64,000 nucleotides of DNA from Paraburkholderia panacisoli (GCF_008369935.1 NZ_VTUZ01000006.1:295002-359001), one strand, 5' to 3'; counted from the first letter of the stretch, positions 52,202-62,819 are shown. Numbers and translations are program-made. Notes: generated by a model not told the origin, from the sequence alone.

Positions 52202-53611
52202 TCAAGGCGGGGTCGGGCTGTGGGTGGCCCGCATGAAGCGGCCGCCGGGCAGCACGCTTATCTGGCCGGCAAGTTCCAGTTGCAGCAATGTGGTTTGCAG
52301 GGCCGCGTCCTCCATCTCGGTGCGGGTGGCGAGAATTTCAAGCGTGGTGGGCGAGTGGCCGAGCGCCGCGAGGAGTCGCTGCGCTTCGGAATTGACTGGG
52401 TTGGCGGGTGGCGCTGGCGGTGGCGCTTCTGCTTCTGCGAAAGCCGTTGTGGCTGCCGCCGTTGCGCGCGTGGCTGCAACCGCTGGCGATTCCGGTCGAG
52501 TCCCGGCTGCCATTTGCACCGTGGTTGAGTCAAGCGCAGCCGCTGTCCGTGTGTCCGTTGCGCCCGAGTCCGTTACAACCGTTTCGCACGAGTGCGCAGT
52601 TGCCAGGTTCGGGTGGGCCATCGGCGAAGTATCGACCGACCGCGCATTCCGCGAATCCAGGCCGTCCCACGAAACGGTTTGCTTCGACGCCGGCGCAGCA
52701 CGGACCGCCGGCCGCCTTGCAAAGCCCAGTTCCTCCAACACCTCATCCGGCGTCTCCACCAGCTTTGCCCCCTGCTTGATGATCCGATGACACCCGCGCG
52801 ACAGCGGCGCGTGAATCGAGCCGGGCAACGCGAAAATATCGCGTCCCATTTCATTGGCGAGCCGCGCGGTGATCAACGAGCCCGAACGCATCGCCGCTTC
52901 GACGATCACCACGCCACTGACCAGCCCAGCGATCAAGCGATTGCGCTGCGGAAAATTGGCGGCGCGCGCGGGCGTGCCGAGCGGCCATTCCGAGACAATG
53001 GCGCCCTGCACCGCAATTTGCCGCGCCAGCGCATGATGCGCCGCCGGGTACACGAGGTCCGCGCCAGTGCCGATCACGGCGACCGTTCCGCCGATGCCTG
53101 CCAGACCGCCCCGATGCGCGGCGCCGTCGATGCCGAGCGCCAGCCCGGACACGATCGTGACCCCCGCCGCCGACAGCTCCCGCGCGAATCGTTCCGCGTC
53201 TTCGACGCCTTGCGGCGTCGCGCTGCGACTGCCCACCAGGGCGACCGCTCTCGTATGCAAAAGATCGAGCCGGCCCTTTATATATAGCAGCGGCGGCGGG
53301 TCAGGCATGGTCAGCAGCGCGGGTGGGTACGCGGGGTCATCCAGTGTCACGACCTGATTGCCGGGCAGCTCGCGCCACGCAATCACGGTGTCGAGCTGGC
53401 TGTCGAATTCCGGACCCGTCGGCGCCAGCGCGGCGCGCGCCGCGGCCTCGCCGGCGATTTCGGCTAGCGCTTCCGGCGATTGGCTGAAAATCGCCTCCGG
53501 AAGTCCAAAAGTGCTCAGCATCAGCCGCAGCGACGTGGGCTTCAGCCCCGGCGCGAGCGACAGCCGCAGCCAGGCGGCGAGTTCAATATCGGTTGCGGGC
53601 AAGGTGTGCAT
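52202..53611 (-). CDS. dprA: DNA-processing protein DprA/Smf
   Basis: A 469-residue DprA. The N-terminal helical (SAM-like) part covers about 1-85. The Rossmann-like core (about 90-300) shows [40 protein letters not shown] and [16 protein letters not shown] long Ala/Pro/Thr-rich linker (about 315-400) leads to a winged-helix end ([20 protein letters not shown]). DprA loads RecA on incoming single-stranded DNA in natural transformation. The linker is longer than usual. The def gene is divergent from it, 242 bases away. Confidence 0.95.
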   Translation of the reverse strand: MHTLPATDIELAAWLRLSLAPGLKPTSLRLMLSTFGLPEAIFSQSPEALAEIAGEAAARAALAPTGPEFDSQLDTVIAWRELPGNQVVTLDDPAYPPALLTMPDPPPLLYIKGRLDLLHTRAVALVGSRSATPQGVEDAERFARELSAAGVTIVSGLALGIDGAAHRGGLAGIGGTVAVIGTGADLVYPAAHHALARQIAVQGAIVSEWPLGTPARAANFPQRNRLIAGLVSGVVIVEAAMRSGSLITARLANEMGRDIFALPGSIHAPLSRGCHRIIKQGAKLVETPDEVLEELGFARRPAVRAAPASKQTVSWDGLDSRNARSVDTSPMAHPNLATAHSCETVVTDSGATDTRTAAALDSTTVQMAAGTRPESPAVAATRATAAATTAFAEAEAPPPAPPANPVNSEAQRLLAALGHSPTTLEILATRTEMEDAALQTTLLQLELAGQISVLPGGRFMRATHSPTPP

Positions 53612-53853
53612 TGCGAGTCGCTCCTCCTCAGGGCCAGCGGGTAGGCGGGCACCATGCTAAAATTTTCATCATCCGAAATAACTGCAGCGCCGCGCCCACC
53701 CGCGCGGGCTCGTCGTTTGGCGCACGGAGCGCGTTGAATCGAACCGGTTCGACACCATCTATCCTCTGCGCAATGCGACGGGCTCACAACCTGGCCGAAA
53801 GGCCAACGCGAATCCTCCAACGGTCAGCGGCGCCTCAAATCACACTCAAAATC

Positions 53854-54357
53854 ATGGCTTTACTGAACATCCTCAACTACCCCGACAAGCGCTTGCACAA
53901 GATTGCGAAGCCGGTCGAAACAGTCAACGACCGCATCCGCCGTCTGGTTGCGGACATGGCCGAGACCATGTACGCGGCACCCGGCGTGGGCCTCGCCGCC
54001 ACCCAGGTGGACGTGCATGAACGCGTGGTCGTGATCGACGTGTCGGACACGCACGATCAGTTGCTCGCCTTCATCAATCCCGAAATCCTCTGGTCGAGCG
54101 ATGAGAGGAAGCTGTCGGAAGAGGGCTGCCTCTCCGTGCCGGGCATCTACGACAACGTGGAGCGCGCCGAGAAAGTGCGTGTGCGCGCGCTGAACGAGAA
54201 GGGCGAAACCTTCGAGATGGATTGCGAGGGGCTCCTCGCCGTGTGCATTCAGCACGAGATGGACCACCTGATGGGCCGCGTGTTCGTGGAATACCTGTCG
54301 TCGCTGAAGCAGACGCGTATCAAGAGCAAGATGAAGAAGCTCGCCCACGCGATGTAA
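53854..54357 (+). CDS. def: Peptide deformylase
   Basis: A 167-residue peptide deformylase. The three family motifs are present: GVGLAATQ (about 44-51), EGCLSVPG with the metal Cys (about 90), and QHEMDHLMG with the two metal His and catalytic Glu (about 131-139). It removes the formyl group from nascent proteins. It precedes fmt by 31 bases, so the two form the usual operon for adding and removing the formyl group. The ATG at 53854 starts [10 protein letters not shown]. Confidence 0.97.
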   Translation: MALLNILNYPDKRLHKIAKPVETVNDRIRRLVADMAETMYAAPGVGLAATQVDVHERVVVIDVSDTHDQLLAFINPEILWSSDERKLSEEGCLSVPGIYDNVERAEKVRVRALNEKGETFEMDCEGLLAVCIQHEMDHLMGRVFVEYLSSLKQTRIKSKMKKLAHAM

Positions 54358-54388
54358 TGCGCGTCCACCTCGTCTACCGCCCCCGTTC

Positions 54389-55375
54389 ATGAGTCATTCG
54401 TTGCGCGTCATTTTTGCCGGTACGCCGGAGTTCGCCGCGGCCGCGCTGGCCGCGATTCACCGTGCCGGTTTTCCGGTGCCGCTCGTGCTGACTCAGCCGG
54501 ACCGGCCCGCTGGACGCGGCATGAAATTGCAGGCGAGCCCGGTCAAGCGCTATGCGCAGGAGCATGGGCTCGCGGTCGCGCAGCCGCCTTCGCTGCGCCG
54601 CGCCGGCAAATATCCGGTGGAAGCCGCCGCCGCGATCGATCAACTGCGCGTCACGCCGCATGACGTGATGGTGGTCGCGGCCTACGGGCTGATCCTGCCG
54701 CAGGAAGTGCTCGATATCGCGCCGTCTGGCTGCATTAACATTCACGCGTCGTTGCTGCCGCGCTGGCGGGGCGCGGCGCCGATCCATCGCGCGATCGAAG
54801 CGGGCGACGCGGAAACCGGCATCACGCTGATGCAGATGGACGCCGGCCTCGATACCGGCGCGATGATCTCCGAAGCGCGCACACGCATTGCCGCCGACGA
54901 CACCACCGCCACCTTGCACGACCGTCTCGCGCAGGACGGTGCGAAGCTGATCGTCGAAGCGCTGATCGAACTGGAGCGCAATGGCAAGCTGGCCTCCACC
55001 CCGCAACCGGCGGACGGCGTGACCTACGCGGAAAAGATTGGCAAGCAGGAGGCCACGCTCGACTGGCGCCGCCCGGCCGCGGTGCTCGCGCGCCAGGTGC
55101 GCGCGTTCGACCCGTTTCCCGGCGGTGTTGGCACGCTCGAAGACGGCAGTTCGATCAAGATCTGGGCTGCGGTCAGCGCAGATGCCCAAGCCGGCAGCGC
55201 GCCCGGCACGATTACTGAAGTCTCTCCAGAGGACGTAGTCGTTGCCTGTGGCGAAGCTGCGTTGCGTCTCACGCAACTGCAGAAACCCGGCGGCAAGCGC
55301 CTGCCGGTGCGTGAATTCCTGGCCGGTTCGCCACTCGCCGCGGGCCAGCGTTTCCAACTTCCCGAAGCAAAGTAA
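54389..55375 (+). CDS. fmt: Methionyl-tRNA formyltransferase
   Basis: A 328-residue Fmt. The formyl-transferase domain (about 5-190) shows [12 protein letters not shown], the [17 protein letters not shown] substrate motif (Asn about 113, His about 115) and the Asp of [15 protein letters not shown]. The C-terminal beta-barrel (about 210-320) binds tRNA. It formylates Met-tRNA(fMet) using 10-formyl-tetrahydrofolate. It follows def directly. Confidence 0.97.
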   Translation: MSHSLRVIFAGTPEFAAAALAAIHRAGFPVPLVLTQPDRPAGRGMKLQASPVKRYAQEHGLAVAQPPSLRRAGKYPVEAAAAIDQLRVTPHDVMVVAAYGLILPQEVLDIAPSGCINIHASLLPRWRGAAPIHRAIEAGDAETGITLMQMDAGLDTGAMISEARTRIAADDTTATLHDRLAQDGAKLIVEALIELERNGKLASTPQPADGVTYAEKIGKQEATLDWRRPAAVLARQVRAFDPFPGGVGTLEDGSSIKIWAAVSADAQAGSAPGTITEVSPEDVVVACGEAALRLTQLQKPGGKRLPVREFLAGSPLAAGQRFQLPEAK

Positions 55376-55487
55376 CGGTCTGCGAACGTCTCGAACATCT
55401 GCCGTTCGGCCGATGTTCGTGAGTCCCGCCGCGAGTCCGCCGCGCGTTAGAATCGCCTATGCAACGGCACAGTTTCCGAGGTTCTCA

Positions 55488-56129
55488 ATGTTCGGCATTA
55501 CCCATTTCGAGTTTTTTGTCGTCGCGGTTTTTCTTCTGAACGTGACGCCCGGTCCGGATACGGCTTATATCGTCGGGCGTAGCGTCGCTCAGGGCCGGGG
55601 CGCAGGGTTGATGTCCGCACTCGGCATCTCGGCGGGTTGCTGCGTGCATTCGCTTGCGTGCGCGTTTGGGTTGACCGCGCTGCTCGCGGCGTCGGCCACG
55701 GCGTTTACCGTCATCAAGTTCGCCGGCGCCATTTATCTGATCTATCTGGGCACGCGCCTGATATTCACCAAACCCGCGGCCGCTGAGGCGGCGGGCGAGT
55801 CGCGCGCAGCTGGCGCGCCCAAGTCGCTGAAGCAGCTGTTCCTGCAAGGGTTTTGGACCAATGTGCTGAACCCCAAGGTCGTGCTGTTCTTCGTCTCGTT
55901 CTTCCCGCAATTCGTGACGACCGGCAGCGATCAGAAAGCGCCCGCATTCCTCACGCTCGGCGCGGTGTTTGTGGCCATGAGCATGCTTTGGAACAGCTTT
56001 GTCGCGTGGATCGCGGGCAGTGTGACGCAGCGCTTTTCCGGCAAGCCTTTGGTGAAGAAGTGGCTGGACCGCGGCGTCGGCAGCGCGTTCGTCGGCTTGG
56101 GTATCAAGCTCGCCACCGCATCAAGATGA
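55488..56129 (+). CDS. LysE/RhtB-type amino-acid exporter
   Basis: A 213-residue membrane protein with six likely membrane segments. The start FEFFVVAVFLLNVTPGPDTA and the loop GRGAGLMSALGISAGCCVHS are typical of the LysE/RhtB family, with Pro-Gly-Pro-Asp in the first segment. The middle QGFWTNVLNPKVVLFFVSFF is also conserved. It should export an amino acid or homoserine-lactone-like compound; the substrate is unknown. I chose the ATG at 55488. It lies between fmt and htpX, a common order in this family. Confidence 0.92.
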   Translation: MFGITHFEFFVVAVFLLNVTPGPDTAYIVGRSVAQGRGAGLMSALGISAGCCVHSLACAFGLTALLAASATAFTVIKFAGAIYLIYLGTRLIFTKPAAAEAAGESRAAGAPKSLKQLFLQGFWTNVLNPKVVLFFVSFFPQFVTTGSDQKAPAFLTLGAVFVAMSMLWNSFVAWIAGSVTQRFSGKPLVKKWLDRGVGSAFVGLGIKLATASR

Positions 56130-56234
56130 TTGAATTATCCTGACCTGCCCATATCTAACATTTCGCTTACAATCGGGCGCCGCGATCGCGCGGCGCAGAT
56201 ATGGAGCCCGCGCTTAGGGCAAGGAGTTGCAGAC

Positions 56235-57092
56235 ATGTTCAATTGGGTCAAAACCGCGATGTTGATGGCCGCGATCACGGCCCTTTTCATCGTGATCGGC
56301 GGGATGATTGGCGGGTCGCGAGGCATGATGATCGCGCTCGTGATCGCCCTTGGGATGAATTTCTTCTCGTACTGGTTTTCGGACAAGATGGTGCTGCGCA
56401 TGTACAACGCGCAGGAAGTCGACGAAAACAGCGCGCCGCAGTTCTACCGCATGGTGCGTGAGCTCGCCACGCGTGCGAATCTGCCCATGCCGCGCGTCTA
56501 CCTGATCAACGAAGACGCGCCGAACGCGTTCGCCACCGGACGCAATCCGGAGCATGCGGCGGTCGCTGCCACAACCGGTATTCTGCGTGTGCTGTCGGAG
56601 CGCGAAATGCGCGGGGTGATGGCGCACGAGCTGGCGCACGTCAAGCACCGCGATATTCTGATCTCCACCGTTTCGGCCACGATGGCCGGCGCCATTTCTG
56701 CCTTGGCGAATTTCGCGATGTTCTTCGGCGGCCGCGACGAAAACGGCCGTCCGTCGAACCCGATCGCCAGCATCGCCGTGGCGTTGCTGGCGCCGATCGC
56801 CGGTGCGCTGATCCAGATGGCGATTTCGCGTGCTCGTGAATTCGAAGCCGACCGTGGCGGCGCGCAGATTTCTGGCGATCCGCAAGCGCTCGCTTCGGCG
56901 CTCGACAAGATCCATCGTTACGCGAGCGGGATTCCTTTTCCTGTGGCCGAGCAGCATCCGGCTACCGCGCAGATGATGATCATGAATCCGCTGTCGGGCG
57001 GCGGCATCGCGAATCTGTTCTCGACGCACCCGGCAACTGAAGAACGTGTCGCGCGCTTGATGGAGATGGCGCGCACGGGGCGCTTCGACTAA
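56235..57092 (+). CDS. htpX: Membrane zinc metalloprotease HtpX
   Basis: A 285-residue M48 peptidase. Two N-terminal membrane segments (about 5-25, 29-48) precede the zinc motif [10 protein letters not shown] (about 130-139), and the third zinc ligand Glu lies in REFEADRGG (about 202). Two further hydrophobic parts ([36 protein letters not shown]) lie between. It degrades damaged membrane proteins at the inner membrane. AAGGAG precedes the ATG at good distance. A strong terminator follows. Confidence 0.97.
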   Translation: MFNWVKTAMLMAAITALFIVIGGMIGGSRGMMIALVIALGMNFFSYWFSDKMVLRMYNAQEVDENSAPQFYRMVRELATRANLPMPRVYLINEDAPNAFATGRNPEHAAVAATTGILRVLSEREMRGVMAHELAHVKHRDILISTVSATMAGAISALANFAMFFGGRDENGRPSNPIASIAVALLAPIAGALIQMAISRAREFEADRGGAQISGDPQALASALDKIHRYASGIPFPVAEQHPATAQMMIMNPLSGGGIANLFSTHPATEERVARLMEMARTGRFD

Positions 57093-57119
57093 ACCCGCGC
57101 GGTGCGCGTGGAGCGATGA

Positions 57120-57146
57120 AGGCGGGTCTGTTGGCCCGCCTTTTTA
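57120..57146 (+). terminator. htpX terminator
   Basis: AGGCGGG and CCCGCCT form a stem with an 8-base loop, followed by TTTTTATTT. It begins 28 bases after the htpX stop. Confidence 0.85.
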
Positions 57147-57437
57147 TTTCCGGCGCCGGGACTGTGCGCGAGCCTTGTCGAAGACGCCTGGCTTCAAGAA
57201 AAAGCTTCGACTGGCGACCACGAGTCTTGCGCAACTTCTTACCACGCGACAACGCAAGCCTGTGCCGCCGGCAATCCGCCGCTGCCGGTCCTGGCCGCGT
57301 TATGCCCGCCGCCGATTCGCCCACACAGCGCCGTCACCCGCCCGCCGCCGCCGCCCACGGCGGCAGCCGCCCGGCGCCACGCTACAATGTGCGCTGATTG
57401 TGTCGCGCGCACCGTGCGGCCTGCCTTTGCCTCTTTC
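57147..57437. other. Intergenic region upstream of rsmB
   Basis: About 290 GC-rich bases with no gene recognised. The rsmB promoter should lie in the last 100 bases. Confidence 0.4.
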
Positions 57438-58877
57438 ATGACTTCAAAGCCTTCTTCGCGTTCTGCTTCCCCATCGGCGCGTCCGCGCGAATCTCGTTTG
57501 TCGACGCTGCATCTCGCGCCCGAATCGCTGGGGTTTGCGCTCGACTGCGCAGCGCAGGCCGTCGGCGCCGTGCGCCTCGGCGCGGCTTTGCCGGCCGCGC
57601 TGCAATCGGTGTTCGTGTCCGCGCCAGAAGGAAGCGCCGCCGCCGCGCGCGGCGCGGTGCAAGACATCGCGTATCGCACGATGCGGCGTCTGGCCGTCGC
57701 CGAATGGCTGATCTCGAAGCTGGTGAAGAAAGCGCCGCCGCCGCACGTCGGTCATGTGCTCGCCTGCTCGCTCGCGTTGCTGGTCGACGACGAAGCGAAT
57801 GCCGCCTACGCGCCGTTCACGGTGGTCGATCAGGCGGTGAGCGCCATCAGCGCGCGTCGTGAATTCGCGTTTGCCAAGGGGCTAGTCAACGCGGTGCTGC
57901 GCAATTTCCTGCGCGAGCGCGAGACGCTACTGAACGCCGCGCAAGCCGACGAAGTCGCGCGCTGGAACTATCCGGCATGGTGGATCGACGCGGTGAAGCG
58001 AGCATGGCCCGACGCATGGCAAGCGGTGCTCGCGTCCGGCAACACGCAAGGTCCGCTCACGTTGCGTGTGAACGTCCGCCGCTCGACGGTCGACGCCTAC
58101 CTGCAAGTGCTGCAGAATCATCACATTGCCGCGACCAAAGCGGGGGACTACGCGGTCAGGCTCGACACGCCGATGCCGGTGGACCGCATTCCCGGTTTCA
58201 ACGACGGCGTGGTCTCGGTGCAGGACGCCGGCGCGCAACTCGCCGCGCAACTGCTCGGCGTGCGTGACGGCATGCGCGTGCTCGACGCGTGCGCAGCGCC
58301 CGGCGGCAAGACCGGGCACCTGCTCGAACTCGCCAATCTGCAGCTCGTCGCGCTCGAAAGCGATGCGTTGCGCGCGCGGCGCATCGGCGAAAACTTGCAG
58401 CGGCTACAGCTCGCAGCGGAAGTGCGGATCGGCGACGCGGGCGCGCCGGCGAAATGGCACGACGACATCGACCAGCCGTTCGACCGCATCCTCGCCGACG
58501 TGCCGTGTTCGGCGTCGGGCATCGTGCGCCGTCACCCCGACATTCGCTGGCTGCGCCGCGCGTCGGACATTCCCGCGCTGGTCGCCGAACAACGCCGCAT
58601 CCTCGACGCGCTCTGGCCACTCCTGAAACCAGGCGGCGAGTTGCTTTACGTTACGTGTTCGATCTTTCCCGAAGAAGGCGAGTTGCAGGCGCAGTGGTTT
58701 GGAAACAAGTACCAGGATGCGGTACGATTGGACGCGCCGGGGCAACTTTTACCTTCGGTCGCTCGCGCGCCCGCCGATACATCGGCCGGTTCCCATGCCG
58801 GACAACCCGCTGAAGACAGCGCCGGTGCGAACTCAGACCACGACGGATTTTTCTACGCGCGCTTTCAGAAACGGTGA
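57438..58877 (+). CDS. rsmB: 16S rRNA m5C967 methyltransferase RsmB
   Basis: A 479-residue RsmB (Sun/Fmu). The N-terminal NusB-like RNA-binding domain covers about 30-165. The methyltransferase part binds S-adenosylmethionine through VLDACAAPGGKTGHLLEL (about 285-302), and the two Cys of the reaction are in DVPCSASGIVRR (about 357) and YVTCSIFPEEGE (about 407). It methylates C967 of 16S rRNA. The last codons overlap the DUF4390 start (GTGA), so the operon continues. I chose the ATG at 57438. A variable Ala-rich C-terminal stretch precedes the end FFYARFQKR. Confidence 0.95.
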   Translation: MTSKPSSRSASPSARPRESRLSTLHLAPESLGFALDCAAQAVGAVRLGAALPAALQSVFVSAPEGSAAAARGAVQDIAYRTMRRLAVAEWLISKLVKKAPPPHVGHVLACSLALLVDDEANAAYAPFTVVDQAVSAISARREFAFAKGLVNAVLRNFLRERETLLNAAQADEVARWNYPAWWIDAVKRAWPDAWQAVLASGNTQGPLTLRVNVRRSTVDAYLQVLQNHHIAATKAGDYAVRLDTPMPVDRIPGFNDGVVSVQDAGAQLAAQLLGVRDGMRVLDACAAPGGKTGHLLELANLQLVALESDALRARRIGENLQRLQLAAEVRIGDAGAPAKWHDDIDQPFDRILADVPCSASGIVRRHPDIRWLRRASDIPALVAEQRRILDALWPLLKPGGELLYVTCSIFPEEGELQAQWFGNKYQDAVRLDAPGQLLPSVARAPADTSAGSHAGQPAEDSAGANSDHDGFFYARFQKR

Positions 58878-59473
58878 CCATCAAACGCTTTTTCCCGCTT
58901 CGGCTCGCTGCCGTGCTCTGCATTGCGCTGGCCGTATGGCTGGCGGCGCCGGGCGCAGCGCACGCTGACTCGATCGCGGTGCAGCGGGCGTCGCTGCAGG
59001 CCGACAACAACGGCTGGAGTCTCGACGCGCGTTTCGATTTCGAACTCAACAGCAACCTCGAAGATGCGGTCAACAAAGGCATTCCGCTTTATTTCACGAG
59101 CGACTTCGAGTTGAGCCGGCCGCGCTGGTACTGGTTCGACGAGCAGCCGGTGAGCGTGTCGCAGAGCATCCGCCTGTCGTTCCAGCCGCTCACGCGTGAA
59201 TACCGCGTGTCGAGCGTGTCGTCGGGCGGTTTGCAGCTTGGTTTCACTACCCTCAAAGATGCGCTCGCGGTGATCAAGCACGTCACGTCATGGCATGTGA
59301 TCGACCGCAGCCAGGTGCGGGTCGGCGAGACCTACAACGCGTCGGTGCGCATGCAGCTCGACATCGCACTGATGCCCAAGCCGTTCCAGATCGACGCGGT
59401 GAACAACCGCGACTGGAACCTCGCCTCCGAATGGAAGCGCTTTACCTTCACGGCGACCGAACGTGCTAAATAA
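58874..59473 (+). CDS. DUF4390 domain protein
   Basis: A 199-residue exported protein. A signal peptide or anchor covers about 1-31 (LAAVLCIALAVWLAAPGAAHA, with AHA before DSIAVQ). The rest has the DUF4390 pattern: FDFELNSNLEDAVNKGIPLY and FTSDFELSRPRWYWFDE, then LSFQPLTREYRVSS. Start is the GTG at 58874, overlapping the rsmB stop. It lies before the ntrY-like kinase and overlaps it by 11 bases, so the three genes form one operon. The function of the family is unknown, but the order suggests a periplasmic partner of the kinase. Confidence 0.9.
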   Translation: MTIKRFFPLRLAAVLCIALAVWLAAPGAAHADSIAVQRASLQADNNGWSLDARFDFELNSNLEDAVNKGIPLYFTSDFELSRPRWYWFDEQPVSVSQSIRLSFQPLTREYRVSSVSSGGLQLGFTTLKDALAVIKHVTSWHVIDRSQVRVGETYNASVRMQLDIALMPKPFQIDAVNNRDWNLASEWKRFTFTATERAK

Positions 59474-61880
59474 AGTGCGCTCAACCACCAGTGTCAGCAG
59501 CATCGTCGTGCGCGTGCTGGTGTCGACGGTCGCGGTCACGGCCGTGTTGCTGCTCGTGCTGCTGGCCGCCGCCAGCGCCAATACCGAATTCTTCGACCGC
59601 TACTACCAGTGGCTGTACGCGTCCAATGTCGTCGTCGCGATGATCTTCCTGCTGGTGGTGGCGACGCTCGTCATCATCATCATCGCGCGGCTGCGCAAGG
59701 GTAAGTTCGGCACGCGGCTACTGGCAAAACTCGCGTTCTTCATGGCACTGGTCGGCGTGGTGCCGGGCGGGATCATTTACGTGGTCTCGTATCAGTTCGT
59801 GTCGCGCAGTATCGAATCGTGGTTCGACGTGAACGTCGAAACCGCGCTCACCTCCGGCCTGAATCTCGGGCGCGGCATGCTCGACGCGTCGCTGTCCGAT
59901 CTGCAGACCAAGGGTCGCCTGATGTCCGAGCAGCTCGCCAGCGCAGATGCCGCCGGCACCACGCTCACGCTGTTGCGTCTGCGCGATCAGTTCGGCGTGC
60001 AGGACGCGCTCATCGTCGAGCCCACGCGCAGCATGTCGGGCGCGACACCCGACATGCACGTGGTCGCGCAGGCCACCAGCAACTACGCGACGCTCTTGCC
60101 GAACGACTTGCCCACGCCGCTGATGATCGAACAGGCGCGTGGCCGCGGCTATGCGGCGATCGAAGGTGAAGTGGACGGCGATCCGCACGCGCATGGCGGC
60201 AAGGGCGTGCTGCGACTGCGGGTCGTGCAGCGCATTCCGGATTCGAATGCTGCGCTGCTGCAGCCCACCGAACGCTTCCTGCAACTCACGCAGCCGGTGT
60301 CGCCCTCGCTCGCGCGTAATGCGGATGCGGTGCAGCGCGCTTATCGCGAGTATCAGGAGAAGGCGCTCGGGCGTACCGGTTTGCGCAAGATGTACATTGG
60401 CACGCTGACGCTCGCGCTGTTCCTCGCCACCTTCATCGCGATGATGCTGGCGCTCGCGCTCGGCAATCAGCTGGCGCGGCCGTTGTTCCTGCTCGCGCAA
60501 GGCACCAAGGAAATCACCGAAGGCGATTACACGCCGAAGCGCGAAATTAAATCGCGCGACGAACTGGGCTTTCTCACGCAGTCGTTCAATGCGATGACGC
60601 GCCAGTTGTCCGAAGCGCGCGCGGCGGTCGAGAATAACCGCATTGCGCTCGAACATTCGAAGGCATATCTGGAAAGCATTCTCGCGAATCTGACCGCCGG
60701 TGTGTTCGTGTTCGATCGTCAGTTCAGACTGACCACGGCGAACCGCGGCGCCGAGCGGATTTTCCGTCAGCCGTTCCAGACCGTGCTCGGTTCGTCGCTC
60801 GATCAGATTGGCGCGCTGAGCGAGTTCGGCGGCATGGTCCGCAAGGCGTTTGCCGATCGCGAGGCGGCGAGCGGCGACGGTCACGACGATCGCGGCCATT
60901 GGCAACAGCAGTTGTCGATCCAGGTGGCGGGCGAAACCGAACCGCTCACGTTGCTCGTGCGCGGCGCGCGGCTCGTGTCGGCAACCGACCGCGATGCGGA
61001 AGACATGCAGACCTCCGGCTACGTCGTCGTGTTCGACGATATCTCCGACGTGATCTCCGCGCAGCGTTCGATTGCCTGGGGCGAAGTCGCGCGGCGTCTC
61101 GCGCACGAGATCAAGAACCCGCTCACGCCGATCCAGCTCTCCGCCGAGCGTCTGCAGATGAAGCTCGCCGACAAGCTCGCGCCATCCGATGCCGACGTAT
61201 TGAAGCGCGGCGCGACCACGATCGTGAACCAGGTCGCCGCGATGAAGCAGATGGTGGACAATTTCCGCGACTACGCGCGCACCCCGCCGGCCGTGCTCGC
61301 GCATCTGCAACTGAACGATCTCGTCAGCGAAGTGCTCACGTTGTACGGTATCGAAGAAGGTAAAGGCGCGATCCAGGTGGAGCTTGCCGCTTTGCCGGCG
61401 ATTCGCGGCGACGCGACGCAATTGCGTCAGGTGATTCACAACCTGCTGCAGAACGCGCAGGATGCGGTTGCCGAGCTCGATCATCCGCGTGTGTTGCTCG
61501 AGACGAGGACAGTAGAATACGGAGACCCCGACGCGGAAGGCAAAGTACACGTCGCGGTGCGTCTGACAGTGTCGGATAACGGACCGGGGTTCCCCGCGCG
61601 TATCCTCACACGCGCATTCGAACCTTATGTAACGACCAAGGCCAAAGGTACGGGCTTGGGTCTTGCGATGGTCAAGAAGATCGTCGACGAACATGGCGCG
61701 CGCATCGACATCCGCAATCGTATGAAGGCGGGCGACGTGATCGAGGGCGCGCAGATTTCGATCCTCTTCCTTCAACTGGCGGACGATGCCGCGGCACCCG
61801 GTGCAGGGCCGCGACCGGCGCACGGCGGCAGTGCGTCGCAAGGAAAGACAAAAGCAACAGTGCAGACAAGGGCAGCGTAA
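59463..61880 (+). CDS. NtrY-like membrane histidine kinase
   Basis: An 805-residue sensor kinase, start GTG at 59463. Three membrane segments lie near the N-terminus (about 17-37, 52-77, 89-110), a long outer loop follows, then a fourth segment (about 310-335) leads to a HAMP domain (about 336-390). A PAS domain lies at about 400-530. The phospho-acceptor His is in RRLAHEIKNPLTPIQLSAER (about 547), and the ATPase boxes are NLLQNAQDAV, SDNGPGFP and GTGLGLAMVKK. The architecture is that of NtrY, which senses nitrogen or redox state. It pairs with the regulator that starts at 61881. Confidence 0.93.
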   Translation: MLNKVRSTTSVSSIVVRVLVSTVAVTAVLLLVLLAAASANTEFFDRYYQWLYASNVVVAMIFLLVVATLVIIIIARLRKGKFGTRLLAKLAFFMALVGVVPGGIIYVVSYQFVSRSIESWFDVNVETALTSGLNLGRGMLDASLSDLQTKGRLMSEQLASADAAGTTLTLLRLRDQFGVQDALIVEPTRSMSGATPDMHVVAQATSNYATLLPNDLPTPLMIEQARGRGYAAIEGEVDGDPHAHGGKGVLRLRVVQRIPDSNAALLQPTERFLQLTQPVSPSLARNADAVQRAYREYQEKALGRTGLRKMYIGTLTLALFLATFIAMMLALALGNQLARPLFLLAQGTKEITEGDYTPKREIKSRDELGFLTQSFNAMTRQLSEARAAVENNRIALEHSKAYLESILANLTAGVFVFDRQFRLTTANRGAERIFRQPFQTVLGSSLDQIGALSEFGGMVRKAFADREAASGDGHDDRGHWQQQLSIQVAGETEPLTLLVRGARLVSATDRDAEDMQTSGYVVVFDDISDVISAQRSIAWGEVARRLAHEIKNPLTPIQLSAERLQMKLADKLAPSDADVLKRGATTIVNQVAAMKQMVDNFRDYARTPPAVLAHLQLNDLVSEVLTLYGIEEGKGAIQVELAALPAIRGDATQLRQVIHNLLQNAQDAVAELDHPRVLLETRTVEYGDPDAEGKVHVAVRLTVSDNGPGFPARILTRAFEPYVTTKAKGTGLGLAMVKKIVDEHGARIDIRNRMKAGDVIEGAQISILFLQLADDAAAPGAGPRPAHGGSASQGKTKATVQTRAA

Positions 61881-62570
61881 ATGGCAACCATCCTGGTGGT
61901 AGATGATGAAATGGGCATCCGGGAATTGCTCTCGGAGATCCTGAGCGACGAGGGGCATGTCGTGGAGGCCGCTGAAAATGCGCAGGAGGCGCGCGAGTTC
62001 CGCTTGCGTCAGGCGCCGGACCTCGTGCTGCTCGACATCTGGATGCCCGACACCGACGGCGTGACGTTGCTCAAAGAATGGGCCGCGCAAGGGCAATTGA
62101 CCATGCCGGTGATCATGATGTCCGGCCACGCGACCATCGACACGGCGGTTGAAGCCACCAAGATCGGTGCGCTCAATTTCCTCGAGAAGCCGATTGCGTT
62201 GCAGAAGCTGCTAAAGGCTGTCGAGCAGGGTCTCGCGCGCGGCAACTCGGCGGGTGTGCCCGGCGGTGCGGCGGCCAAGCCGGTGTTGCCGGTCAGCGCA
62301 TCGGCGGTGGCCTCGGCTGCCGCCTTGCCGATGCTGTCGACCGATGGCATGGGCAGCGGCGCACTGGCTGCGCAAACGGCGTCGATCTCGTTCGACATCC
62401 CGCTGCGTGATGCGCGCGACGCGTTCGAGCGCGCGTACTTCGAATATCACCTCGCGCGCGAGAACGGCAGCATGACGCGCGTCGCGGAGAAGACCGGATT
62501 GGAGCGCACGCATCTGTATCGCAAGCTTAAGCAGCTCGGTGTCGATCTGGGCAAGAACAAAGGGGAGTGA
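61881..62570 (+). CDS. NtrX-like response regulator without AAA+ domain
   Basis: A 229-residue regulator. The receiver domain (about 1-120) has ILVVDDEMGIREL, the phospho-acceptor Asp in LVLLDIWMPDTDG (about 54) and Lys in FLEKPIAL. An Ala-rich linker (about 122-170) leads to a Fis-type HTH (GSMTRVAEKTGLERTHLYRK, then LKQLGVDL). Typical NtrX carries a sigma-54 AAA+ domain in between, which is absent here, so it cannot activate sigma-54 promoters in the usual way. It starts directly after the kinase stop. Confidence 0.92.
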   Translation: MATILVVDDEMGIRELLSEILSDEGHVVEAAENAQEAREFRLRQAPDLVLLDIWMPDTDGVTLLKEWAAQGQLTMPVIMMSGHATIDTAVEATKIGALNFLEKPIALQKLLKAVEQGLARGNSAGVPGGAAAKPVLPVSASAVASAAALPMLSTDGMGSGALAAQTASISFDIPLRDARDAFERAYFEYHLARENGSMTRVAEKTGLERTHLYRKLKQLGVDLGKNKGE

Positions 62571-62698
62571 GCGCGACAATGCGCGTGCAAGCGCGGGCTC
62601 TGGGCCCCACTTCCCGTGCGCCCATCCTGCCTCGACAACTTTTTTCGCGAAGGGGCTTGCCCAGCTGCTGACCCTTTGATATGATTTCGTTCTTCGTT

Positions 62699-62774
62699 GG
62701 CCCGGTAGCTCAGTTGGTAGAGCAGCGGATTGAAAATCCGCGTGTCGATGGTTCGATTCCGTCCCAGGCCACCA
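62699..62774 (+). tRNA. tRNA-Phe (anticodon GAA)
   Basis: A 76-base gene with encoded CCA. The anticodon stem GCGGA/TCCGC holds the loop TTGAAAA, so the anticodon is GAA (Phe). The 5' acceptor strand GGCCCGG pairs with CCAGGCC with one C-A mismatch at the fifth pair. The T stem reads GATGG/CCGTC. The 3' half looks less regular than the 5' half, as happens when an integrated element supplied it. Confidence 0.93.
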
Positions 62775-62819
62775 AAATAAATCGCTGTGTTATCAGTCCG
62801 GTAGCGCAGTGGCAGGAAC

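Noticed and set aside
59718..62129. 803-codon minus-strand frame opposite the ntrY-like kinase
   Set aside because: Antisense shadow; the kinase frame has all family motifs.
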